A stretch of DNA of 14,647 bases from an uncultured Prochlorococcus sp. (GCA_902600395.1 CACKJL010000025.1:1-14647), one strand, 5' to 3'; positions 7,245-14,411 are shown, numbered from the stretch's first letter. Numbers and translations: made by a program. Notes: a model not told the origin generated them from the sequence alone.

Positions 7245-8453
7245 ATGTCAAAATTATCTCTTTCCAGTCTTGATAAGACACATTTAGAAGGAAAAAAAGT
7301 TCTTGTAAGAGTAGATTTTAATGTTCCATTAAATGAAGACGGTCAAATAACCGACGATACGCGTATTCGTGCAGCGATCCCAACTATTGAATATCTTATT
7401 AATCATTCTGCAAAAGTCATTTTAGCTGCTCATTTTGGTAGACCGAAGGGTCAGGTAAATGAAAAAATGAGATTAACTCCAGTAGCAGCAAGATTAAGTG
7501 AATTGTTGGGGCAAAATGTGGCTCTTACTAACAGTTGTATTGGTGATGAAGCAGTTGCACAATCAAATAGTTTATCTAATGGAGATGTTCTTTTACTTGA
7601 GAATGTTCGTTTTTTTGGTGAAGAGGAAAAGAACGACCTGGAGTTTGCTGAAAAATTAGCATCACATGCAGATATGTATGTAAATGATGCTTTCGGTGCT
7701 GCTCATAGAGCGCATGCTTCAACTCAGGGTGTTACAAATTATTTAAGTCCCTCAGTAGCTGGATTCCTTTTAGAAAAAGAATTGAAATACCTACAAGGAG
7801 CAGTAGATTCCCCAAATCGTCCATTGGCAGCAATAGTTGGAGGGTCAAAGGTTAGTAGCAAAATAGGAGTACTTGATTCTTTACTAGATAAGTGTGACAA
7901 AATCATGATTGGTGGAGGCATGATTTTCACTTTTTATAAAGCTAGAGGTTTAGATGTCGGAAAGAGCCTTGTAGAAGAAGATAAACTCGAGCTTGCTAAA
8001 GATTTAGAAGCAAAAGCAAAAGCAAAAGGAGTAGAGTTATTATTACCCACTGATGTTGTTTTGGCTGATGAATTTTCTCCTGACGCCAATAGTAAAATAT
8101 CTCAAATTGATGCAATTAGTGGGAATTGGATGGGTCTAGATATTGGTCCAGATTCCATTAAAGTTTTTCAGAATGCTCTTGCAGAATGTAAGACAATTAT
8201 TTGGAATGGTCCAATGGGAGTTTTTGAATTTGATAAATTTGCAGATGGTACAAATGCAATAGCTACGACTCTTGCGGACTTAAGTGCTTTTTCTGAAGTT
8301 TGTACAATAATTGGTGGTGGAGATTCAGTTGCGGCAGTTGAAAAAGCAGGATTAGCTGAGAAAATGTCTCATATATCTACCGGAGGTGGGGCTAGTTTGG
8401 AACTTTTAGAAGGTAAAACATTACCAGGTGTGGCTGCGTTAAACGACGCTTAG
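7245..8453 (+). CDS. pgk: Phosphoglycerate kinase
   Basis: A 402-residue full-length cytosolic enzyme that interconverts 1,3-bisphosphoglycerate + ADP and 3-phosphoglycerate + ATP. In a cyanobacterium it serves the Calvin cycle (consuming ATP) as well as glycolysis. Visible signatures are VLVRVDFNVPL (19-29), HFGRPKG (63-69), the GGSKVSSKIGVL segment, NGPMGVFE, and the C-terminal nucleotide loop GGGDSVAAVE followed by STGGGASLELLEG. No key residue appears to be missing. Three tandem copies of gcaaaa at 8010-8027 encode an in-frame Ala-Lys run at a probable surface helix. The start codon has no Shine-Dalgarno sequence (ttgttta precedes ATG). The gene ends one base before the stop of the convergent hypothetical gene. 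Its upstream region holds the NtcA-like site. Confidence 0.97.
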   Translation: MSKLSLSSLDKTHLEGKKVLVRVDFNVPLNEDGQITDDTRIRAAIPTIEYLINHSAKVILAAHFGRPKGQVNEKMRLTPVAARLSELLGQNVALTNSCIGDEAVAQSNSLSNGDVLLLENVRFFGEEEKNDLEFAEKLASHADMYVNDAFGAAHRAHASTQGVTNYLSPSVAGFLLEKELKYLQGAVDSPNRPLAAIVGGSKVSSKIGVLDSLLDKCDKIMIGGGMIFTFYKARGLDVGKSLVEEDKLELAKDLEAKAKAKGVELLLPTDVVLADEFSPDANSKISQIDAISGNWMGLDIGPDSIKVFQNALAECKTIIWNGPMGVFEFDKFADGTNAIATTLADLSAFSEVCTIIGGGDSVAAVEKAGLAEKMSHISTGGGASLELLEGKTLPGVAALNDA

Positions 8454-8454
8454 G

Positions 8455-9180
8455 CTATATCTCATCAACAATATCAATGCTCTTTGTGAAAGTAATCATT
8501 CCCTCAGGATGAGCTATGATTCCTGACCAAATTTGCATCCCTGGTTTTGAAGGGGCTCTTGTAATTTTAAAAATCCCTCCAGACGCCAATGGTTCCAATA
8601 ATATTTCTTGTTCAAACAATGAATTAACTTGATGAGGTTTTATAGCTCCAGCAATAATCACTTCTTCAAGAGGCTTATTTAGAATTATATCGATATCGTA
8701 TTTTGAACCAGTAAGAACTCTATCAGGAATTTTAAAACTAATATCTATTTTTTTATTATCGTTTCTTATTGTGGTGAATAAATTTTTGATAATCCCTTCA
8801 CTTATTTTTCCATTTACGATTGAAAATAAATAATCAAATTTGGATTCGAGTATATATATTTCTCCGTTAACTATTTTTTCCCCAGAAACTTTTATTCGCA
8901 ATATATCTTCATCTGGAATATTAGATTTTAATCTTTTGATCTTCCATTTGCTGTTAGGGAAATCATTAATAATCTTTGAAAATTGTTTTGGAATATTTTG
9001 GTTTTCATCATTTCTAAAATTTTTTTTAATAAAATCTAATTCTCGCTTATTTAATGAGGTTTCTAAATTTCTTATAAAATCAACTTTTAAAGTTTGCGTT
9101 ATTGCTGAATAGGGGAGAATGAGATAAATAAATAAGTAGAGAGGGAATCCTATATTTCTGAATAAGTTTAAATTCAACAT
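8455..9180 (-). CDS. Conserved hypothetical protein with N-terminal signal peptide or membrane anchor
   Basis: I do not recognise this 241-residue protein. A hydrophobic stretch at about residues 11-25 (GFPLYLFIYLILPYS) followed by AITQ resembles a signal peptide or an N-terminal anchor, so the rest probably lies outside the cytoplasmic membrane. The mature part starts lysine-rich and helical (about 35-85). It then alternates hydrophobic and polar residues in a beta-rich pattern (about 93-235), with conserved-looking stretches IPDRVLTGSKYDIDI (151-165) and SGGIFKITRAPSKPGMQIW (200-218). That C-terminal region is reminiscent of an immunoglobulin-like beta sandwich, but this is only an impression. 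No catalytic motif, lipobox cysteine or repeat is visible. The gene is convergent with pgk (gap one base) and divergent from murG (gap 41 bases). Its composition matches its neighbours, so it is probably a native cyanobacterial gene. Confidence 0.8.
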   Translation of the reverse strand: MLNLNLFRNIGFPLYLFIYLILPYSAITQTLKVDFIRNLETSLNKRELDFIKKNFRNDENQNIPKQFSKIINDFPNSKWKIKRLKSNIPDEDILRIKVSGEKIVNGEIYILESKFDYLFSIVNGKISEGIIKNLFTTIRNDNKKIDISFKIPDRVLTGSKYDIDIILNKPLEEVIIAGAIKPHQVNSLFEQEILLEPLASGGIFKITRAPSKPGMQIWSGIIAHPEGMITFTKSIDIVDEI

Positions 9181-9221
9181 ATTTATTATTTATTATTTTT
9201 ATTCTACTAATTTAAGTTTTT
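9181..9221. promoter_or_regulatory. Divergent 41-base spacer, hypothetical gene (-) / murG (+)
   Basis: Only 41 bases, almost entirely A and T with a repeated tattattta texture, separate the two starts. Any promoters must overlap each other or the coding sequences. Neither start codon has a Shine-Dalgarno sequence. I cannot pick out a convincing -10/-35 pair on either strand. Confidence 0.3.
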
Positions 9222-10313
9222 ATGTCTAAAAAAAATAATTTATTAGTTGCAGCTAGTGGAACAGGAGGCCATATTTTTCCAGCTTTAGCAGTTTCTAAAG
9301 AGGTGGAAGATGAGTGGAATATTCATTGGTTGGGTATTCAGCAAAGACTTGATGCGAATTTGATTCCCCAAAAATATAATTTGAAGACTTTGAATTTAAA
9401 GACACCAAGAAAAAATATTTTTTTGTTTTATCAATATATAAAAATTTTAATGTCAACTTTCCAAATAATTAGGATCTTAAAAGAAAAAAAAATTAACTTG
9501 GTTTTTACGACTGGAGGTTATATATCTGCCCCTACTATTGTTGCTTCAAAACTTCTAAAGATACCTATCATTATTCATGAATCAAATGTAGTTCCAGGAA
9601 TGGTCACGAAATATTTTGGTTTTTTATGTAACTATGTTCTTTTAGGATTTAAAGAAACAAATGCTTATTTAAAAAATTGTAAAACTATTTTCACTGGAAC
9701 ACCTTTAAGAGAGCAATTCTATAAATTTAATTTTTTGCCAGAATGGGTTCCAAAAGGAAATGGACCTCTTTTGATTGTTATGGGAGGTAGTCAAGGAGCA
9801 AAAGCTATAAATCAAATTCTTTATGAATCTCTAGAGTTTTTAATAAAAAAACAATTTCGGATAGTTCATATTGTTGGCGAATCTAATCTAAAACCTTTTC
9901 ATGTAAAAAACTCCAAAAATTATATTCAAAAGAAATTTACTAATGAAATAGCAGCTTTAATTCAAAACTGTGATCTTGTAATATCGAGATCTGGTGCAGG
10001 AACAATCAATGAATTAATGGAGGCTGAAAAACCTTCAATTTTAATTCCATATCCATATTCTAAAAATAATCATCAGGAGAAAAATGCCATGATTCTTGCT
10101 GCAAGTGGAGGCTCAGTTTTAATCAATCAGAATAATATGTCTAAAGAAGTTTTTGAAGAAAATCTAGAAAGAATTTTTAAAATAAAATCAAAAAAGGGAA
10201 AAAAACATTATGAAATATTAGATCTCATGAAGAAGAATATGGAAAATAATAATAAAATTAAATCTAAAAATGAGATTAAAAAGTATATTGATTATTTTTT
10301 AAAGGAATTCTGA
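9222..10313 (+). CDS. murG: UDP-N-acetylglucosamine--N-acetylmuramyl-(pentapeptide) pyrophosphoryl-undecaprenol GlcNAc transferase MurG
   Basis: A 363-residue GT-B glycosyltransferase that adds GlcNAc to lipid I, giving lipid II, on the inner face of the cytoplasmic membrane. N-terminal acceptor domain: glycine-rich loop SGTGGHIFPALA (12-23), TTGGYISAP (96-104) and HESNVVPG (119-126). C-terminal UDP-GlcNAc domain: MGGSQGAKAIN (187-197), SRSGAGTINEL (255-265), PSILIPYP (271-278) and HQEKNA (284-289). The first loop has Ser where most MurG proteins have Gly (GGTGGH); this is mild. The C-terminal tail is strongly lysine- and asparagine-rich. No other cell-wall gene is adjacent. The last 22 bases overlap the end of the convergent aminotransferase gene. 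There is no Shine-Dalgarno sequence before the ATG, but the start is fixed by the N-terminal motif beginning at residue 12. Confidence 0.96.
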   Translation: MSKKNNLLVAASGTGGHIFPALAVSKEVEDEWNIHWLGIQQRLDANLIPQKYNLKTLNLKTPRKNIFLFYQYIKILMSTFQIIRILKEKKINLVFTTGGYISAPTIVASKLLKIPIIIHESNVVPGMVTKYFGFLCNYVLLGFKETNAYLKNCKTIFTGTPLREQFYKFNFLPEWVPKGNGPLLIVMGGSQGAKAINQILYESLEFLIKKQFRIVHIVGESNLKPFHVKNSKNYIQKKFTNEIAALIQNCDLVISRSGAGTINELMEAEKPSILIPYPYSKNNHQEKNAMILAASGGSVLINQNNMSKEVFEENLERIFKIKSKKGKKHYEILDLMKKNMENNNKIKSKNEIKKYIDYFLKEF

Positions 10314-11413
10314 ATTTCTTCACATAAAAGAGTGTTATTTTTTCTATTCTGTAGACTTATTCTTGCCCACTTGTCGTCAAGAAATCTAAATGAAGTGCAT
10401 TCTCTAAGCAATATTCCCTTATTTTCTAGGTATTTTATATTTGGCGACAAGGATGTTTCACTTTCTATTAAAAAAAAGTTGGTTGAAGAGTTATGAATTT
10501 TAAGGTTCTCTATTTTTAATAATTTTTCAAATACTCTCTTTTTTTCAATATTTATCCAGCTGTGAATCTGTTTTGTCCACTGTTCGTAGAATTTCTTATG
10601 ACTTAGTAGATCAATCCCGGCTTTAATTGAAAATGAATTTAAAGGCCAAGGATCTCTATTTATTTCCCATTGTTTAAGTTTTTTCGATGAGCCAATAACG
10701 TAACCTAATCTAAGTCCAGGAATATTGAAGATTTTGGTCAAGCTTCTCAAGACTAATAAATTATCAAATCTTTTGGTTAATGGTATTAAAGATTCTTTGT
10801 CTCCATTAGGTGTTATGGATAAAAAAGCTTCATCGCAGATAACTAATTTATATTTTTTTACAACTTCCTCCAATGAATTCTTTTCCCATAATTGGCCGGT
10901 AGGGTTATGTGGATTTGTTATCCAAATAACATCACCTTTTGGATGAAGCGGAAATGATTGAGGAAAAATATTACTCCAGTTTTTTGGTAATTCGCAATGT
11001 ATAAAATTGCTATTCCAACAATTTAAAGATCTTTCATAATCAACAAATGATGGAGAAGGAATACAACTTATTCCGAATTTGGATGCTTCATAACCTGCCC
11101 AGGTTATTAATTCAGAAGCTCCATTCCCAGGCAATATATTTTCTGGATTTATCCCATGAAATTTGCCGATTATTTCTTTCAGATCACTCAAGTTTCTTTC
11201 TGGGTAATATCTAAAGCCAAGATTATTAATTTCCGCATTTATTGAATCTATGAGTATTTGAGGGGGATCAAAGGGTACTAATGATGCACTTGCATCAATG
11301 ATTTCGGAGGGTAATAAATTTAATTTTTTCGCAATTGCATATACATTTCCACCGTGCTTCAAGTTTGATCCTTGCATGGCTAACGTTGAGTAATCATGAG
11401 GTTCATTATTCAT
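10292..11413 (-). CDS. cobD: PLP-dependent class I/II aminotransferase fold, probable L-threonine-O-3-phosphate decarboxylase (CobD/CobC-like)
   Basis: A 373-residue fold-type I PLP enzyme. The N-terminal HGGN (20-23) and the DASASLVPFDPP segment (40-51) resemble threonine-phosphate decarboxylases (CobD of Salmonella, CobC of Pseudomonas) more than histidinol-phosphate aminotransferase (HisC). PLP-site features: PGNGASELI (95-103), NPHNPTG (167-173), CDEAF (193-197, with Asp 194 for the pyridine nitrogen) and SLTKIFNIPGLRLGY (224-238), with Lys 227 as the expected Schiff-base lysine. CobD makes (R)-1-amino-2-propanol phosphate, the linker of cobamides. Prochlorococcus is known to make pseudocobalamin, so a need exists. 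No other cobalamin gene is nearby. It starts 9 bases after the pyrD stop, with a TTAGAGA that may serve as ribosome-binding site, so co-transcription with pyrD is likely. The alternative is a HisC-like aminotransferase. Confidence 0.7.
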   Translation of the reverse strand: MNNEPHDYSTLAMQGSNLKHGGNVYAIAKKLNLLPSEIIDASASLVPFDPPQILIDSINAEINNLGFRYYPERNLSDLKEIIGKFHGINPENILPGNGASELITWAGYEASKFGISCIPSPSFVDYERSLNCWNSNFIHCELPKNWSNIFPQSFPLHPKGDVIWITNPHNPTGQLWEKNSLEEVVKKYKLVICDEAFLSITPNGDKESLIPLTKRFDNLLVLRSLTKIFNIPGLRLGYVIGSSKKLKQWEINRDPWPLNSFSIKAGIDLLSHKKFYEQWTKQIHSWINIEKKRVFEKLLKIENLKIHNSSTNFFLIESETSLSPNIKYLENKGILLRECTSFRFLDDKWARISLQNRKNNTLLCEEIQNSFKK

Positions 11414-11422
11414 TCTCTAATT

Positions 11423-12592
11423 TTATTCAACCCATTTTAAATCTGATCCAATTGCATCTTTTATACTAGATAATTGATGGTTATTGAGTTGCTTTATAAT
11501 TCCCTCAAGTATATCTGGTACTAATTGTGGACCCTTATATATCCATCCTGTATAAAGTTGAATTAATGATGCTCCAGAACAAATTCTTTCCCAAGCTGAC
11601 TCAGGACTATCTATTCCACCAACCCCAATTAAAATAATCTTTTTATCAATATTATGTATATGTTTTATTATTTGATTTGCTTTTTTTTGGAGAGGCCTTC
11701 CACTTAATCCTCCATTCTCTTGAGAGAGTAATAATCCAGTTTGCCTGATCTTTCTATTTTCAAGACCTAATCTATCAATGCTGGTGTTTGTAGCAATTAT
11801 TCCATCGATGTTTTCCTCGATTATTAATTGGCAAATATCTTCAATATCTTTAAGGCCTAAATCTGGTGCAATTTTTACAAATAATGGTGGACAATTAGGT
11901 AAGTTTTTAATTTCTCTAAGAAGTTCTTTTAGAAGAATTGGATCTTGTAATTTTCTTAGTCCTTCAGTATTTGGAGAACTAACGTTTATTGCTGCGTAAT
12001 CACAATATGGAATTAATAATTTTAGAGAAGTTAAATAATCATCTTTTGCTTGAGATAAACCTGTAATTTTTGACTTCCCGAAATTTATCCCTAAACAAAT
12101 ATTCTCCCTGTTTTTTTTAAACTCAATACCTTGTTCGACAAAGCTTTTAACTAGATTTTCAGCACCATTATTATTGAAACCCATTCTATTTAATGCGGCT
12201 TCTTCTTCTGCCAATCTAAATAACCTTGGTTTGGGATTTCCATTCTGAGCAAATTTAGTTACTGTACCAAGCTCAGCAAATCCAAAACCAAAATCTTTCC
12301 ATATATTTGCGGCATTTCCATTTTTGTCAAAACCCGCAGCTAAACCAATTGGATTACAAAAATTTATTCCACATATGTTCTGAGTTAACCTTTTATCAAC
12401 TACAGAAAATTCTTCATTTAGATTTTTTAAGATAGAAGATACTATAGGCCAATTATATTTTCTTGAACTGAATGATAGGAGACTAAGAGATAAATTTGTT
12501 AAGTATTCTGCATCAATTCCAGAGTCTTTTTTTAATACAGGGGTAATCAAGTTTTTATAAAGATTTTTAAATCCCCCCTTCTTATCATTCAT
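11423..12592 (-). CDS. pyrD: Dihydroorotate dehydrogenase, class 2 (quinone-dependent)
   Basis: A 389-residue FMN enzyme oxidising dihydroorotate to orotate in pyrimidine synthesis and passing electrons to membrane quinone. An N-terminal helical extension of about 70 residues, absent from class 1 enzymes, is the membrane- and quinone-binding part. The barrel carries AAGFDKNG (85-92), ELGTVT (107-112), NRMGFNNNG (135-143), NVSSPNT (203-209, with a serine as the class 2 catalytic base), ATNTS (267-271), GGLSGRPL (294-301), IGVGGI (322-327) and YTGWIYKGP (347-355). Serine rather than cysteine as base confirms class 2. The start codon overlaps the rnhA stop in an ATGA (12592-12589), implying translational coupling, and the CobD-like gene follows 9 bases downstream. 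Its position after ribosomal-stalk and rnhA genes is not a pyrimidine operon. Confidence 0.96.
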   Translation of the reverse strand: MNDKKGGFKNLYKNLITPVLKKDSGIDAEYLTNLSLSLLSFSSRKYNWPIVSSILKNLNEEFSVVDKRLTQNICGINFCNPIGLAAGFDKNGNAANIWKDFGFGFAELGTVTKFAQNGNPKPRLFRLAEEEAALNRMGFNNNGAENLVKSFVEQGIEFKKNRENICLGINFGKSKITGLSQAKDDYLTSLKLLIPYCDYAAINVSSPNTEGLRKLQDPILLKELLREIKNLPNCPPLFVKIAPDLGLKDIEDICQLIIEENIDGIIATNTSIDRLGLENRKIRQTGLLLSQENGGLSGRPLQKKANQIIKHIHNIDKKIILIGVGGIDSPESAWERICSGASLIQLYTGWIYKGPQLVPDILEGIIKQLNNHQLSSIKDAIGSDLKWVE

Positions 12593-13317
12593 AAAAAATT
12601 AGGCTTCTTTTTTTCTATTATCCAATATTTTTTATCTTTAGGAATCAATATCCAATTACGCCATTCAAAAAGTGAATATTGTTTTATCTTTAAGTGGTTT
12701 TCATTACCTAATAAGGTTTCTAGTTCAGGTGAACTTAACAGGTACTTTTTTTCTGCAAATTTTTGAATTAATTCATTGCGGGAAAATAATTCCTGAATTT
12801 CTACAGGTGCATTTTTTTCAAAAAAATCAACTGAGGATTCTGTTTTTTTTAAGTTACTTTCTAAAGATATACCTTTGCTGTAATTAGTTGCAATTTTATC
12901 AACCCTATCATTTTGTTTATCCCCGCTATGACCTTTGACATATTCCATTATTAGGCCATTAATTCTTAATTGATCAATTTTTTGCCATAGATCAAGATTT
13001 TGAACTGGTTTCCCTGAACTTGTTTGCCATCCATTCTTCTTCCAATTAATAATCCATTTTGTATAACCCTCTATTACATATTTACTATCAGTTCTTAGTT
13101 TAAAGTTCTCTTTTAATTTATAGGTTTTTAATTTCTCAAGAGTTTTTATAGCCGCAGTGAGTTCCATTCTATTATTAGTAGTATTTTGCTCGGAACCACC
13201 TATTTCTAATTCGCTGTTATCTTCAAAAATTATTAAACCGCCCCAACCACCTGGGCCTGGATTACCACTGCAGGCTCCATCAGTTGCGGCTTCAATCGCA
13301 ATACTATCACTATTCAT
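12589..13317 (-). CDS. rnhA: Ribonuclease HI with about 90-residue C-terminal extension
   Basis: A 242-residue protein; typical bacterial RNase HI is about 155. The first ~150 residues form the RNase H domain, which cleaves RNA in RNA-DNA hybrids using two metal ions. The catalytic set is complete: Asp 13 (ATDGACSGNPGPGGWGG), Glu 52 (NNRMELTAA), Asp 77 (RTDSKYV), His 130 (VKGHSGD) and Asp 140 (NDRVDKIA). Trp-rich substrate-handle residues WIINWKKNGW (88-97) are also present. Residues from about 150 to 242 are an extra region with ELFSRNELIQKFAEKKYLLSSPELETLLG, then a WRNW motif and a lysine-rich end (YWIIEKKKPNFL). It resembles a small helical module, function unknown to me. Its last codons overlap the pyrD start by 4 bases (ATGA). 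A 9-bp hairpin sits between rplL and this start. Confidence 0.95.
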   Translation of the reverse strand: MNSDSIAIEAATDGACSGNPGPGGWGGLIIFEDNSELEIGGSEQNTTNNRMELTAAIKTLEKLKTYKLKENFKLRTDSKYVIEGYTKWIINWKKNGWQTSSGKPVQNLDLWQKIDQLRINGLIMEYVKGHSGDKQNDRVDKIATNYSKGISLESNLKKTESSVDFFEKNAPVEIQELFSRNELIQKFAEKKYLLSSPELETLLGNENHLKIKQYSLFEWRNWILIPKDKKYWIIEKKKPNFL

Positions 13318-13319
13318 AA

Positions 13320-13357
13320 TTTTTGAAGCCGATATTAAGGTTATCGGCTTGAAAAAA
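13320..13357 (-). promoter_or_regulatory. Inverted repeat between rplL and rnhA, next to the rnhA start
   Basis: A perfect 9-bp stem (aagccgata 13326-13334 with tatcggctt 13342-13350) encloses a 7-base loop. Outside a G-G mismatch (C-C in the RNA), a T run (13320-13324) faces an A run (13352-13357), so the stem can extend. Read on the minus strand, U-run, stem, loop, stem and A-run lead almost straight into the rnhA ATG (13317-13315). With no U-run after the stem it is not a canonical intrinsic terminator. It may reduce read-through, act as a processing site, or limit rnhA translation. The structure is seen; the role is inferred. Confidence 0.55.
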
Positions 13358-13364
13358 TGTACTC

Positions 13365-13760
13365 TTATTTAAGTGTAACTTTACCGCCAGCTTCTTCAAT
13401 CTCTTTCTTTAAAGATTCAGCATCTGCCTTGGCAATTCCTTCTTTTACTGTTTTTGGTGCAGATTCAACAAGTGCTTTTGCATCGCCAAGACCTAGACCA
13501 GTTGCATTTCTTACAACCTTAAGGACTTTGATTTTTGCAGCTGCATCAAAGCTTTCGAGAACTACATCAAATTCAGTTTTTTCTTCAGCAGCGCCACCAT
13601 CTGCGTCACCGCCAGCTGCTCCTGGAGCTGCCATAACTACACCTGCAGAAGCTGCAGCAGATACACCAAAAGCCTCTTCAATTTGCTTTACAAGCTCAGA
13701 TGCTTCTAAAAGTGATAGAGATTTTAATGATTCAAGAATTTCTTCAGTTTTTGCGGACAT
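13365..13760 (-). CDS. rplL: 50S ribosomal protein L7/L12
   Basis: A 131-residue acidic stalk protein, normal cyanobacterial length. The N-terminal dimerisation domain (about 1-33, with [24 protein letters not shown]) binds L10. A flexible Ala/Gly-rich hinge follows (about 34-58, including [15 protein letters not shown]). The C-terminal factor-binding domain (about 62-131) has [22 protein letters not shown] and [16 protein letters not shown], the surface that contacts translational GTPases. It lies 27 bases downstream of rplJ, the usual rplJL arrangement, so both are probably expressed from the promoter and leader before rplJ. The hinge gives locally higher G+C than the surroundings, which leaves a long antisense reading frame open over this gene. 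Confidence 0.98.
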
Positions 13761-13787
13761 TTTCTTAAAGTTAATTAGGTTTTGAAT

Positions 13788-14315
13788 TTAGGATTCTGAT
13801 TTTTCAGAATGTTGTTGAAGTGATCTAGCAAGTCCAGAAGGTACTTCATTAATAGAGATCGCAATTTTTGTTGCAACGCCATTAAGAGCTCCAGCAATTT
13901 TTGCCATCAATACTTCTTTAGATGGAAGACTTGCAATTTCTTTTATTTCAGAATCGCTTAGAAGTCTGCCTTCAAATAAAGCTCCTTTGGTTTCGGATTT
14001 TTTGGTGTCTTTCTGAAAAGATTGGATAGCTTTTACAGCACCACCAACATCTTCTTTGATTAAGACAAAAGCATTTGTTCCGGACAGTAAAGATTCAAGA
14101 TCGTTCCAATTACTATCTCCATCAATAGCTTTACGCATTAATGAATTTTTAGTAACTTTGCAAATGCCGTTAGTTGTTTGCAATCTAGATCGCAAATCTG
14201 ACATCTCTTTGATAGTTAAACCTTTATAGTCAAGAACTACAGCCATTTCCGAGTCGTTTAATAGAGATTTAATCTCAGTAACGATTTGTTGCTTATTCTC
14301 TAGTGTTCGGCCCAT
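13788..14315 (-). CDS. rplJ: 50S ribosomal protein L10
   Basis: A 175-residue protein, the expected length. It anchors the L7/L12 dimers to 23S rRNA through its N-terminal domain, and its C-terminal helix carries the dimers. MGRTLENKQQIVTEIKSLL (1-19), then MAVVLDYKGLTIKEMSDLRSRL and KVTKNSLMRKA, are characteristic of the L10 globular domain. The start ATG (14315-14313) has no Shine-Dalgarno sequence and is preceded by CAUC and a long hairpin. The 190-base gap to rplA holds a promoter-like -10 and an L10-leader-type RNA, so autogenous control by the L10-(L12) complex is likely, as known for this family. The C-terminal helix (SGLARSLQQHSEKSES) appears intact. Confidence 0.97.
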   Translation of the reverse strand: MGRTLENKQQIVTEIKSLLNDSEMAVVLDYKGLTIKEMSDLRSRLQTTNGICKVTKNSLMRKAIDGDSNWNDLESLLSGTNAFVLIKEDVGGAVKAIQSFQKDTKKSETKGALFEGRLLSDSEIKEIASLPSKEVLMAKIAGALNGVATKIAISINEVPSGLARSLQQHSEKSES

Positions 14316-14321
14316 TGATGT

Positions 14322-14399
14322 TTTTTGGATCGTAATTTAGGGAGAGCAGGAAATGCGGCAAAGTCCTTTTAAAGAGGCCGCTTTTATTAGATCCAAAAA
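14322..14399 (-). promoter_or_regulatory. Long hairpin in the rplJ 5' untranslated region, ending 6 bases before the start codon
   Basis: A perfect 10-bp inverted repeat (tttttggatc 14322-14331 and gatccaaaaa 14390-14399) encloses 58 bases. Inside it is a second stem, gcggc (14355-14359) with gccgc (14377-14381), extendable by AAA/TTT past one bulge. In the transcript the outer stem closes just 6 bases upstream of the rplJ AUG. No U-run follows, so it is not a terminator. It could be the expression platform of L10 autoregulation or a stability or processing element. The pairing is seen directly; the function is inferred. Confidence 0.6.
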
Positions 14400-14411
14400 G
14401 AAATAATTTAA

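Noticed and set aside
8010..8027. Tandem gcaaaa repeat in pgk as a possible phase-variable tract
   Set aside because: Three 6-base units keep the reading frame for any copy number and encode an ordinary Ala-Lys helix, so they cannot switch the gene off.
8840..9112. A 90-codon plus-strand open frame opposite the hypothetical gene
   Set aside because: It lies wholly within the 8455-9180 gene in antisense, and its Ile/Phe/Leu-rich content is what A+T-rich antisense frames give. The minus-strand frame has a sensible signal peptide and length.
13320..13357. Intrinsic terminator of the rplJ-rplL operon
   Set aside because: The stem is good, but on the minus strand it is followed by an A-run rather than a U-run, so it is recorded as a regulatory hairpin instead.
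13357..13785. A 142-codon open frame on the plus strand covering rplL in antisense
   Set aside because: It is the mirror of the Ala/Gly-rich L7/L12 gene: its product is a low-complexity Ser/Ala/Pro string with no family character, and rplL is unmistakable on the other strand.
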